This document shows positions 10,495-22,000 of a stretch of 64,000 nucleotides of DNA, in pieces. Both the position numbers and the translations under genes were made by a program. The stretch is from Symbiodinium natans. Lineage: Eukaryota; Sar; Dinophyceae; Suessiales; Symbiodiniaceae. Position 1 is the first letter of the stretch. Each line of letters starts with the position of its first letter. The notes under the pieces were generated by a model. It saw only the letters and a list, made by a program, of their open reading frames with translations. It made no database searches and had not been told where the DNA came from. Location: the NCBI GenBank assembly GCA_905221605.1, contig CAJNDS010000323.1, forward strand, positions 62,001 to 126,000. The letters run 5' to 3'.

Positions 10495-12640
10495 TTGCCG
10501 CTGCAACTGGTGCCGCACCAGATTGCCACGAGCAAGTGCCTGGATTCGAATGGCTGCCTGCTTCTCAGAAATCGATGCACGCCTCAGCACAAGGCATCCA
10601 CTTCGTCTAAGACAAGAGGCTCTGTATTACTCTGTATGCTCTTTAGGGAGCTTTGGGACCGAGAGGCCGCTCTTGAATCTGGCTTGCGATGCTCCGCAAT
10701 TCCTTTGAACGTTCGTGAGCTGGTTTTGGCATCAACCACGCAGTGGACACGCAAGTGTTTCTCTTCTCCTCGCGGGTGCAGAACACGTGGCTCTTTCGAT
10801 CACTCACCTGGGTGGACACATTGCGCCCAACCCACAAAACACTCTTGTGACCCGCCAACCTAACCCTGTCTCCTTCCAAGAAGCAAAAGCAATTAAAATG
10901 GTTAACCTTCAATCCGCGTTCCCGCTGCACACTGCGTGCCACATGAACCATCCATGACAATCCGTCATACCGGTGGCCGTTGCAAGCATTGACCGTTAAC
11001 ACATTGGCGGGCTGCCAGGCGGTAAAAATCATCGAAATCGGCACCGCGATCTTTGTTGATCGCCATGTGCTCACACATCACCTGGCCACAAACGAAAGAA
11101 TCCAATGGGCTCAGCCACACCACCAACCTCCAACAATGCAGAGGGCAACAGTGAGCAAGAGCGAAAAAAAGAGATTGGTGGGACCATTCCGACCATTCCT
11201 GTGTCCTCTGCCGTCCGTGGGTAGACATATGAGAACTGTCGTTTTCGCAGCGCGCTTCGCGAAAACAAACGCATCCGTTGATATTCATCTGCACGGCTAA
11301 CGTGGCCTTTCCTGTCGAACGCATTCAAGCCAACAAGCTTACATGCGGCATGAATCGCATGCTCAGAGATCACATCACAAGGCAGAGCAACGGTTAAAAC
11401 GCCTTGTCGTTGTGAACAGTTAAAGGACTTGACTGGTCTCAGAAGACTGTGTCATGGAACATGAAGATGGAAGTGGCTCGTGCTCGCTTTCACAAGACCT
11501 TTGCGGCTTGAAACTTTGCACCAATGTGTCTTGAGCAGCCATTGTCTGTTGAGCAGAACAAAAAACCGCACAGGCACGGCTTCAGATTCTTTCCAACACT
11601 CAAGGACTAGGGGAGGGAGAGGGAGGGAGAGAGAGAGTGAGCGAGACAGAGTGAGAGTGTCCACGGGCCCAGATAGGGGGCAGGAGATGAGATGGGGAGA
11701 GGGCCGCACCTCGTACTCCACTTGCCATTCATCATCAAAGCCGCACAGCTCCGCAAACCGACACATCTCCGACCCACTCAAGAACCCATCAGAGTCCGTA
11801 TCCATGCTCTTGAAGATGAACTTCACAGCGTCGCTTCGCTCCTGGGTCTCCGCTGCCAGCCGATGCAAAAGCTCTGTTGGGCTAAGCTGTGGGCTTCGCC
11901 TTATGCATACCTCTATCATTTGTACCAGTCATTTGTAACTGTTGGATTTGTGCCCAATTCCCGTCCTTGAATCTTCGTCCTTCTCTTGGTCCAGGACTGG
12001 GACAGGCAAGTGCTGGCTTTTGTGGTGAGGTCACAGGGCGACATGCCATACATGCCCAAGTCCCCGGGCGCTTGCTCCTTTTGCTCTTTGTGAGCATTGA
12101 TGAGCTGTTGGATGTTTGGCACCAGGTGAGCCAGCTCTTCCGTTGCACAATATGTTGGAAGAGCCTGGCGACGTGACCCAACAAGGCCCACGAGCGCAAT
12201 ACTTTGCAAGACGGCCTCGTTTGAAAGCAGCTTGACGAAGTCCATCTGCTGGAAGCCAGCATCGGGCGAGGTGCCGCACAGCTTACACAAGGCCTTCGAT
12301 TCTGGATTGCCGTGCTCAAAAACAACTGAAGGCAGCGGGCCTGGTACTCATCTTCCCACCTGCCGTCAAAAGCTTCAAGGTCGTCCTAGCTGGTCCTAGC
12401 TCTATGTTGAGGCCCGAGCTTGACAAGCCCCTGCTGGAAGCCGCATGCCACTGCCAGATGATGGAGCGCTTCTGACCTATGCGCAATTTATCCCGAGAGG
12501 CCCTACATGTGCCCTACAGCTCCATTGTGACAGGCTTTGCCTGAGCATGCCCTCCCCGGACTGGTCCAGCAAGTGGAAAAGCTCTTCCTCCAGCTTCGCC
12601 CGATCGGCATCTGGATGCGCCTCTATGTGAAGCTTTCCAA
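10495..12640 (-). CDS. EF-hand calcium-binding protein with IQ motif, multi-exon
   Basis: Several exons fit one minus-strand gene. About 12541-12635 reads AKLEEELFHLLDQSGEGML, an EF-hand with a reduced loop, and ends at a GC donor. About 12030-12330 contains KALCKLCGTSPDAGF and MDFVKLLSNE, an EF-hand-like helix pair. 11710-11886 contains FIFKSMDTDSDGFLSGSEM, a complete 12-residue Ca-binding loop (D at 1, 3 and 5, G at 6, E at 12), ending at a GT donor. About 10990-11070 reads DRGADFDDFYRLAAR, another EF-like half. 10495-10570 reads AAIRIQALARGNLVRHQL, an IQ calmodulin-binding motif ending at a GTGAGC donor. The protein is likely a Ca sensor or scaffold. I infer that the IQ exon belongs to this gene from strand and distance; it could belong to a neighbour. 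Confidence 0.6.
11600..11662. repeat. GGGA/GAGA-rich microsatellite
   Basis: A purine-rich run of GGGAGGGAGA and GAGAGAGTGA units lies just downstream (minus sense) of the main EF-hand exon, in the following intron. Confidence 0.85.
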
Positions 12641-15248
12641 GCTTATTATGAGACTGCCGGGCACTGCTTTCCAAGCTGCCAAAACTGGGCTTTGGACTTG
12701 GTCACTCTCGTCACTCCCAGACTCCTGTTCCCAGCGGTGGCTGGAATTCCGCGGCAGAAAAAGCATGTAAGCACGCACGCTCAGAAGTCCGTCATGGGGT
12801 GAGGGAGCGACAAACATTTTAAGATGATTTTAAGATGAAAACAAGCAGTCAGGTCATCACACCACTCGAGCCAAGTTGGAGGTTTGCCCCTCTGGATGGT
12901 CTTGGTTTCAGGAGTCCCTCTTTTCGTGGACCTCCCATAACCTCCGATGGACCACTTGCTGGCGCGTTTATAGGCTCCTGACTCTGCCGCGATCTGCCGT
13001 GATCATGCACCGAATTAACCTGAAAGAGCTCACGGGTCTCCCCCAGTTGACGCCCGCGGGTTCCCACCGAGCCCCCTGACTCTATGGACCTTTTCATGGA
13101 CCTCCTTTGCACCCCATTCATCGTCTGTGTGGGTTTTCTGCGGGGCCTTTCGAGGCCCCAGACCGTCTGGCTTGTTTTGAAAAGACCGCATGGGGAAACC
13201 TTGACAATTCTCCGTGGACCAGGAGCTGCTTTCGGGGATCCCCCCATACTCCTCGGCAACGACGGGGGCCGGGTCGAGATTCGCATCCAAGGCCTCCCAC
13301 AGGGCACTAGAGATCTCAAAGATCACAACGAAGCCTCGGCCGTAGCAGCCTTCACCAGCTGACCGTCCGTCAGGCAGATTTCGTATGCGGCGAGGCCATG
13401 CGCGCTTTCCAATTTCTTCAGGACTTTGCCCCTGCAGCGTAGGTCTCGGCATGCAGGTGCCCAATACGCCCAGAACGCTTTTGAGACATTTTTGAGATCC
13501 GATGATCCCGCTGATCCCCCCTGTAGATCCCCCTTCTCACCTTCTGTTGTTGAACAAAGCGTTGGCCCGCAAGCCGTGCAGGATCACACGACTTCCAGGC
13601 CGGAACCTCTCTTTGAGAGTCATCCTTCAACCGCTCCTTGGCAACCAGAGGAAAAACGTTCAAAACATCCAACTCTGTCAAATTCAACCCCGTGTCTTGT
13701 ACCACTTCTAGCGCATCAAGTCTTCAAGCCAGCGACAGGTGGCACTGAAAGTCAATCTAAACAACACGGCTTCGAGAGCAGGAACTTCCAAGAGCGGAGG
13801 ATGCTGGCCATCTGCCATTGATTCTTCTTTGACATTCTGGGTTTTTCACATTCTTCAGCCTGCTGGAACCCGTGTATGAGCCCAGGGCATTAGGGATGCC
13901 CTCGACGCATTGCTGCATGGAAGATATGGTTAGATATGCATAGGGAATCATAGACACTTTCAGAAGCCAAGGGGACTTACCAAATTTGCTGAGCGGAGTT
14001 TTGGGGAAGAACCGTTCATGATTTAGGGTTTGTGCCTTGCAGAAGCCATAGGCCTAAAGTGGCCTAAAGGGCTTCTTCTGGCATCTTCGAGCTGCTGGAG
14101 CTTCGATGCGTTTATCAATGATTCATTCCGAATCAGTCGTGCTTCTGGCCCTGAGTGCTGTCAGTGCTGTGGCTCCATTTCAAAGGGATGCAAAATCCAG
14201 AGCCTCAACAAGCCCCAAGCTCAGTCAAAGATGCATGCCCGCAAAAGAAAAGTTGCCATCATCTTCCATTCAGGCAAGTGCTCCAATTAGAATGGAAGTG
14301 GAGCGATGTGCCATGGCCTTCCAGGGAACCTGGACAATGTAGACACAGAATTCAAACCAATTAGGACACAGGAAAACATCCTTGAAGAGCGCCTATCTCC
14401 TCTTGCACCACCAACCCGGCATCAGCTGCCAAAAGGAGGGCCATAGCCATGGCGATCCGATTCCATGCAAGTGACTGCAAGGGCAGATGCCTAAGTGAGT
14501 CCTTGAGCTTCCGCTGTTGCCCGCGAGAGGCGTGGCAAACATGAACCGAGCTTTTGTCAGCTTTGATCCGAACTTTCAAGGTCCGCAGATTGAGGACAGG
14601 CTTGGAGCGGAGCTTCTGCCGAGCACTTGCTGCGCACAGCAGCCAAACATCACGATCTGCACTTCTTTATGGATGTGGCATTTGCCGGGTAACTGCACTT
14701 GCACTAGCTACTCGTCGAACACCTCAGAATGGAAACAGCGCAGGCTGGCTGAAGCCTCAGCGTGGGCATAAGATGTGCTGAACCGTGCTGAACCATGCTG
14801 AAGCTCCAAGGCCCCAAAACAACCAAACGTGAGCAACACGCAACGAGCCATTCCCTCATACTTAGAGTCAGGCCATGCAATCTACGAATTTCGTAACTCT
14901 GGGTTCAACTGAAACAAAGCACTTCATGGTTTTTATATGCCTTTATCAAGCCAAACATGTGACATGTAGTGGAGGGCCATGTCTTCATGCAAGTTCGCTG
15001 TGGTGTTGTTTCCCATGGCGTTGCCCCTTGCTGCCAACCCTCCCCCCCCACCCCCATAACCCCTCCAATTGTGGGTGCCTGATATAAAGGCTGTCGTCTT
15101 GAGGAATGCCCAAGCTCTGGACATGCTAGACCCCCATAGTGTGGCCAACGTTGGACCATACGACCTGTCATCGCTGGAGCTCGTAAAGCTGATAGCACCT
15201 AATAATCTAATAGCATGCGCATGCGCAAGAAAGGCCCGGGCCCACAGG
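12641..15248. other. No gene assigned; one exon-like minus-strand segment
   Basis: At about 13335-13430 the minus strand reads VLKKLESAHGLAAYEICL then DGQLVKAATAEA, which looks protein-like but matches no family I know. A second possible segment, LNLTELDVLNVFPLVAKERL, lies at about 13630-13690. Both could be exons upstream of the EF-hand gene or 3' parts of the cold-shock gene. The rest, including 14.0-15.2 kb, shows no recognisable feature apart from a short C run near 15050. Confidence 0.3.
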
Positions 15249-16586
15249 TCACCGCCGACGGCGACCTCGTGAGCGGGATCGAGAGCGAGACCGCCTCCTC
15301 CGCTTGCGGGAGGAGGAAGACGAGGATGAAGAAGACTTGCGCCGTGAGCGGGACTTCCTCTTCTCCTTTTTGCTGCCAGCACTATCCTTCGTCTTATCCT
15401 TGGGTGTCTCGTTCAGCTGCTTCACGCCTGCTGCACCCTTCGCAGCATCACCCTTGGACAGTCCATTGCCCGGATCACTATCGGGCGGACCAGTGCCAGG
15501 CCCCGAACTGCTGGTCGACGTCCGCCCACCGTCGTTGGGCTTCTGACCTCCAGCACCGGACTTGTACACATTGTTTGCCTCCGGTTTGTTCTTCTTCTTG
15601 TCGAAGCCCAGCTCAAAGGTGACAACATCACCGACGGCTAACTCGCCAGTGTTCATGAGCGCTTTGGCGTGGACGATGACCTCACCGTGAGTCTGGGACC
15701 GTAGAATTCCAAAACCTCTTATGCCGCTCCAGTGAATGACAACACCCATGGCGGTGTTGGAGCCTTTCTCTGCTTTCTCTGTGCTGTCGTTCTCGGCTTC
15801 TTTTTTGTCGGAGTCTCTCTTCTCCTCCAACCCAGGCAACGGCTCGGAGGTGCTCTTCATCCCAAGAGACATGGTGATCTCTTCGGCTGCGGCGGTCGCT
15901 GCCTTCATGCGTCTGGCTTTCTGCTCCTCGGACGCTCCCAGCGCTCCACCTTGCAGCGCCTGGAGTTTCTGCAGGGTTTCCTGCATTCGTGGGTCCATCC
16001 GGTCGGTGTTGGGTGGAGGGCCAGGCCATGTCAAAGGAGCCTGAGACTTCTGCGCAGCTTGGGCTGGTAAAGTTTGAGCTTGAGGGGCTGGAGCGGGTTG
16101 AGGTGAGGCCTTCTGCGGTTGTGCAGGTTGGGGAGGTTGGGGAGGTTGGGCAGGTTGGGCAGGTTGGGCGGCTTGGGGTTCGGTGGGTGTGGGATGCGTG
16201 GGGTCTTGGGGGTCGGTTGGGCTGGGAGCCTTGGCTGGCTCTTGCGGTGGCGGTTGGGGCGGTTCTGGTGGAGGGGGTGGGGCCTCATCAGCGCTCATTT
16301 GCTCATCTGGCGACTTCTGAGCATCCTTGTCCTTGCAAAAAGCATGAAGAAACGGACACGGCCTCTTGCGTGAACCCAGCCCCGTGGCAACGATTTGCCC
16401 TGCCTCTGGTTCAGCTTCGCTCTTCTCAGCGTCGCTCTCAGGCGAATGCTCAGAATGCTCGTCGTCCTCTGCAGTTCTTTCGCACTCAGGACATTCACCC
16501 AAGGCAACAAAGCTAGAGGGCACAGGAACTCCCCAAAAGAAATCCCTGCATGACAGAGGAGGCTGTTCTGCATCCGGCAAAGCCAT
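15249..16586 (-). CDS. Cold-shock-domain protein with RS-rich tail
   Basis: One 445-residue open frame starts at an ATG (MALPDAEQPP). Residues about 35-70 are acidic. Residues about 105-185 are proline/glutamine-rich. A cold-shock domain lies at about 275-345: GVVIHWSGIRGFGILRS then GEVIVHAKAL and VGDVVTFELGFDKKKNKPEA. RNP1 (GFGIL) and RNP2 (VIVHA) are present but divergent from the usual KGFGFI and VFVH. The C-terminus is a dense arginine/serine tail (residues about 405-445) like that of SR splicing factors. Cold-shock domains bind single-stranded RNA or DNA, and RS tails mediate splicing-factor contacts, so a nuclear RNA-binding role is likely. The bases just before the ATG end in AG, so this may be the last exon of the gene whose other exons lie at 16.6-17.6 kb. 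Confidence 0.8.
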   Translation of the reverse strand: MALPDAEQPPLSCRDFFWGVPVPSSFVALGECPECERTAEDDEHSEHSPESDAEKSEAEPEAGQIVATGLGSRKRPCPFLHAFCKDKDAQKSPDEQMSADEAPPPPPEPPQPPPQEPAKAPSPTDPQDPTHPTPTEPQAAQPAQPAQPPQPPQPAQPQKASPQPAPAPQAQTLPAQAAQKSQAPLTWPGPPPNTDRMDPRMQETLQKLQALQGGALGASEEQKARRMKAATAAAEEITMSLGMKSTSEPLPGLEEKRDSDKKEAENDSTEKAEKGSNTAMGVVIHWSGIRGFGILRSQTHGEVIVHAKALMNTGELAVGDVVTFELGFDKKKNKPEANNVYKSGAGGQKPNDGGRTSTSSSGPGTGPPDSDPGNGLSKGDAAKGAAGVKQLNETPKDKTKDSAGSKKEKRKSRSRRKSSSSSSSSSRKRRRRSRSRSRSRGRRRR

Positions 16587-16599
16587 CTGCTGGGTTTAT

Positions 16600-17624
16600 G
16601 CGCCTCTGAACCAACCATGCCGATCACGCTGAGACAGGCCTCCTCTTCCTCTTCATCCTTCTCCTTGTCTTTCTTGGCAACCTAGACGCATCCCGCGACC
16701 GATTCGCCCGAAGAGTCGCACCACGGCTGGAAGCAATGCAACATCAGATAACATCTTGACATTTCAGGGTCCAGAGAACTTTAGGAGATGCTTGTGCATC
16801 ACCGGTTCACACCCGTGTTTGCTGAATGTAGCCGACCGGAGCCGATGCGCTTTCAATGTTGTGTCTCAATTGTGACTATCTGTGAATCCTGGCTCGGCTT
16901 CTTTTGCAGATTTCTCGGACGTTCGTCACGGCCACATTGGCGGCCACATGTTTCTGAATGCTACCTGCTGCTGCAGATCGCCCGGCAGCGCCCCGCCTCG
17001 GCGAAGGCTTGTGACTGGGCCATCAGAAGCCTTTTCTGCAGCTCCTCCACCCACAGAACAAGCAGCCAAAGCTGGCAAATCGAAAGAGCCGACCTTGATA
17101 GCTTCCATGCAAAAGGCAGCTCCTCAGGATTGAAAGCTTCCACGGCAGGCGCGGCTTCCTTCTCCTCCTCCTTCTTTTCCTCCGGCTCTGGAGGCTTCTT
17201 CTTGGCCTTCGCAACTACGCTTGTACAAAACACTTCTACATGCAATTTTCTGCGCAGAAAGGAGCACCAACGTCACCAACGCAGGAGAGCACTTAAAGGG
17301 AGCAGACACGGCTTGGGCCTTGGCGGCTTTTGCCATGTTGGCCATGCTGGCCATGCCAGCCATGAGCCCCATCATCGGGTTCATCATGGGCATCATAGGC
17401 ATGGCCATCATGGGCATGGCCATCATGCCTCCGCATGGACATCCGCAGCAGCCTCCGCAGCAGGGCGCACAGCCGCAACCACAGCCGCAACCGCATCCGC
17501 CACAGCAGCCGCCACAGCCACAGCCACACCCACCAGCCATTCCGTTGGCTGGGCTTCCCATGCTTGCATCTCCAGAGGTGCCCGCATTCTCCATGCTTGG
17601 CGCCTTGGCGCGCTTTGCGTTCAC
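16600..17624 (-). CDS. Low-complexity upstream exons, probably same gene as cold-shock protein
   Basis: Several exon-like minus-strand segments precede the cold-shock frame. 17624 to about 17310 encodes MNAKRAKAPSMENAG, then a Cys/Gly-rich block and a Met-rich block (MMAMPMMAMPMM), ending before a GTGTCT donor. About 17120-17215 encodes AKKKPPEPEEKKEEEKEA. About 16970-17095 encodes GSFDLPALAACSVGGGAAEK through GALPGDLQQQ, with a GT donor. About 16625-16690 encodes AKKDKEKDEEEEEACLSV. The shared Lys/Glu style and orientation suggest one gene with the cold-shock exon, but no joining transcript is visible. The Cys/Gly block might bind metal; that is a guess. Confidence 0.45.
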
Positions 17625-19090
17625 AGGGCCAGCAGCGTACCTGAAGGTGTTCAGTTCTCAAAGCATCCGGCGAGAGCGGGTATTGGGCAGCAGGCCTCAC
17701 TACGCGTTCATGTGCTGTGTATCCGGCTCGATGCCGAATCGGGCCGGTACACCTGCACAAGACTTGGACGACAGTCATCCCCAAGAATGTGCAAAGGCAA
17801 CGCAGCCTCCTTTCTCTTGGGCAGTGCGCGCTGCCTACCAACCTGTCCCTTTGGGCAGAAGAATAAGCAACGAAGCAACGGCGCACGACCTTACGCATCC
17901 TTACGCTCCATCCATTCAATAAACCTTCGAGCGCTACAGCCAAGAGCTTCGATCAGCCAAGGAAGCCAGGCTGTTTTCGTTTCTACGGGCAATAATTCTC
18001 AGATATTGGCCCCTTTAGGGCCGGGTGTGAACAAGTTCGAGCACAGTAGCATGGCCCATGCATTGGAGCGCAGTCGTCTCGCAAGGCTTAGATCTGGACA
18101 CTTCAAATCTCATGGAAGTACAGATACCAATCAAGTATAGCGTTCCCCTCATGCCATGCCAGAGCATTGGCTGCCATAACCCTTCACTCCGTGAGGTTTT
18201 GGGCAAGGAAGGCAACATGAGCCGCGGCTCAGAGTGGCAATGCGTTGTACCTGGTGCAAGGACGGCAAGAGCACCTGAAAGGTAGCGGTAGTTGCGCACA
18301 GCTCACAGTGTAAAATAGTGTAAATGAGAGAGACCATGTTCATACGGCTCGGTAAGGCGCGTGCGAAACCTCTTCGAGGTGGTGCTCCTCACCCCGTCAC
18401 TTCTTTTCAAACTGCGTTAGCGTCACCTGACACAAGGCTGTGACGAATGAGAGGTTCGGTGCACTGACAGCCTTTCACACGCAGCCGAGAACCTCAAAGA
18501 ACTCGAGTTTCAAGCTCCAAGGCTTGATCCTGCGCCGCAACGAGATTGTAACGAGATGCATCGGTGACTGTTTATGCTGATGCGCGAAACCACAGCGGGA
18601 GCGCCGAAACCAAGGCCCCGCGTGTGTCGTTGCGGCCCGCAACCAATTCCTTTACCCTGAACGTAAGAACCCCATTGTGCAAGCGCTGTTTGGGGAAAAC
18701 ATCCATCAGGATAAAAATAAATACGCGGCCCTACATGCTCTCTGATTCCGTAGAGAACTGCAGTTACAACAATCGACACTAGCGACGGCCACAAGATGCA
18801 CACAACCCCCGTGGTGTCACGAAAATATCGAGAACAAAGGACACACGATACACATGACAACGGGGGCTTGCATCCCTTAAGAAAAGTGCTATCACAACCG
18901 TCTGATAACATGACATGGGAGTGGGACGGAGTCATAGGAAGCCAGTCTTCAAATTAGTGAGCCAAGGCAATCCAAGGAATGTTGGTGGAGCGGTCTGTGG
19001 TCCTTGATCTTTGCCACGTCCGCTTCCTTCTTTGCAATGTCCTGGCCGCATAGTCAACGCACGACGAGTCCCGCGAATTTTGCTTCGAAG
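17625..19090. other. No gene seen
   Basis: Both strands have only short open frames without recognisable motifs, and no repeat is evident. It separates the cold-shock gene from the 3' end of the phosphodiesterase gene. Confidence 0.45.
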
Positions 19091-22000
19091 TTAACGCGCC
19101 TCATCACTTGGTGAGGTCTCTCCCACCCACAGCACTTTCCACTGGTCAAGGTTCTCCGCCATTTGCGAATACACCTGAAAGGTTCGGAGGTTCTCACAGC
19201 CAGCAGATGAGACAGTGTTACAGGTGTTCTCCAAGGCCGATGCAGGGTGCAGCTCTGGGAAGATTTTCACCTTAGACCCAAAAGAGAGGCATGGCTTGAG
19301 ATGGCCCATGCTGGCCTGCCTGTCTAAAGAACGGTCTCAGCTTCGTGAGCTTCGTGCTGTTGTGTACACGAGGGGCGCGACCAGGAATTGGATGAAGCCA
19401 TGCTGCGAGCCAGGCCTAAATTACTAGAAAGGCTACCACGGCTAGCGTTACACCAAAGCTACACCAAGGTAAGAAGTTTGCAATCGAGCAGACATTGCTA
19501 CAAGCTGGTTTGGTCGCTTCGACCGTGTGGAGAATGCTGAGGTCTCCGCCGATTTATCTTGTCGCGATCATTCAACATTCCAACGGGAAGGCCAAGGCGC
19601 TTCTCCTGCAACTGCTACACTGCGAGCATGTTCCGGGAAGGTTTGGCTGCAAAACTGCGGTCCTCATCGCCCTGCTCGAAGAATTCGTCCAACACCCGCC
19701 AGGCCCACTTCTTGCAGATCTGCGGCGTGGTGCTTTGATGAAAAACTGAAGTCACCAGTGGCATGGCTGTGCAACTTGGACCCGAGTCCGAGACATCAAA
19801 TGGCTTCAACGGGTTCGACACGTCCGCAAAGTGTAAGAAAAGCTCCACCCACTGCATGCAATTCTTCTGCATGACCTACCGCGGGACACACTTGGCAGGC
19901 CACAAGCATGGAAACTGCCCGCTTGCAACAGTACTTCAACTACGACGACAAGACCACACCTGCTCAACATACTGGGGCAGCAGGTCTGGATGTCGAGCTT
20001 GTGCATTGCACACTTCTGAAGTCATTTCGTAGATCTGCGGGCATTCAGCAGGACATGAGAATTGGCCTTTGCACGTTTGACAGCTGTTCACACTGACCCG
20101 ACTCGGCGGCCTTGCTGATCTCTCTCACCATTTCAAAATGGTTGGCGTTGTCCGTGTGAAGGATTGAAGCGATACAAATGCGCCTGCATTCAACCATCTT
20201 GCATCGCTAGTACAGTACTGGTCAGCAAGCAGCAAGCACACATTCAGGCGACCACCTTGCTTGCTTCTTCGTGTCCTTGTCCATTGACTTGAACACATCG
20301 GACTCGTCTTTGGAGGCGATCTCGAAAAGCTTCGCGCAGTGCATGTTCTCCAATGGTGACCTGGAGTCTTGTACAAACGGTTGCTGCTTAAAACGTCTGA
20401 TGGACTTGGCTCAGACTTTTCTAAAGCGTGTCTCAGCAGACTTGGCCCACAGCTTGTCGTTGTATCGCAAGGCCAGTTCATCCCCCAGCTCTACCTGATG
20501 TGGAAGACATGATGACCGTGTGAGATTCATCTGCTAGGGGCGCTGCTGTGGCGCATAAGGACTGGACCAAGAAAGGGTTTGTCCGCCCAGCATGTCCAAT
20601 GTCATGACAAAGTGCAGCCACTAGAAGCGCATACTGGTCAACACCTGGGCTGGCTGATGGGAACCGGCCGCGTCCGATCACATCGCACCTCTTTGGCTCC
20701 CTCAGTTCCCTCTCTCTTCAATTCCCACCCGAGCCTGTGCAATGCGATCTTCATTCACACTACACCCATGTGTAAGCATTTCACTGCTTGCGAGAAGCAG
20801 GATGAAGTGCTAGACCATGAAACAATGAAAGGCCATGCTTTGGCTCTATCATGCAGCTGATAATACTCTGCTTATGTGGGATATAGTGCCTGGAAAGCAA
20901 CCACAGGGAGAAGGAAGGAAGAAAGGAAGAAAGGAAGGAAAGGAAAGAAAGGGAAGAAAGGAAAGAAAGGAAAGAAAGGAAAGAAAGGAACGAAAGGAAC
21001 GAAAGGAACGAAAGGAAAGAAAGGAAAGAAAGGAAAGAAAGGAAAGGAAGGAAAGAAAGGAACGAAAGGAACGAAAGGAACGAAAGGAACGAAAGGAAAG
21101 AAAGGAAAGAAAGGAAAGAAAGGAAAGAAACGAAAGAAAGGAAAGAAAGGAAAGAAAGGAAAGAAAGGAAAGAAAGGAAAGAAAGGAAAGAAAGGAAAGA
21201 AAGGAAAGAAAGGAAAGAAAGGAAAGAAAGGAAAGAAAGGAAAGAAAGGAAAGAAAGGAAAGAAAGGAAAGAAAGGAAAGAAAGGAAAGAAAGGACAGAA
21301 AGGACAGAAAGGAAAGAAAGGGAAGAAAGGAAAGAAAGGAAAGAAAGGAAAGAAAGGAAAGAAAGGAAAGAAAGGAAAGAAAGGAAAGAAAGGAAAGAAA
21401 GGAAAGAAAGGAAAGAAAGGAAAGAAAGGAAAGAAAGGAAAGAAAGGAAAGAAAGGAAAGAAAGGAAAGAAAGGAAAGAAAGGAAAGAACGGAAAGAAAG
21501 GAAAGAAAGGAAAGAAAGGAAAGAAAGGAAAGAAAGGAAAGAAAGGAAAGAAAGGAAAGAAAGGAAAGAACGGAAAGAATGGAAGGAACGGAAAGAACGG
21601 AAAGAACGGAAAGAACGGAAAGAACGGAAAGAAAGGAAAGAAAGGAAAGAAAGGAAAGAAAGGAAAGAAAGGAAAGAAAGGAAAGAAAGGAAAGAAAGGA
21701 AAGAAAGGAAAGAAAGGAAAGAAAGGAAAGAAAGGAAAGAAAGGAAAGAAAGGAAAGAAAGGAAAGAAAGGAAAGAAAGGAAGAAAGGAAAGAACGGAAA
21801 GAAAGGAAAGAAAGGAAAGAAAGGAAAGAAAGGAAAGAAAGGAAAGAAAGGAAAGAAAGGAAAGAAAGGAAAGAAAGGAAAGAAAGGAAAGAAAGGAAAG
21901 AAAGGAAAGAAAGGAAAGAAAGGAAAGAAAGGAAAGAAAGGAAGGAAAGGAAAGAAAGGAAAGAAAGGAAAGAAAGGAAAGAAAGGAAAGAAAGGAAAGA

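Noticed and set aside
16788-18140. 450-codon plus-strand frame
   Set aside because: It overlaps minus-strand exons with Cys/Gly, Met and Lys/Glu blocks; the plus-strand product is His/Ser-rich antisense low complexity.
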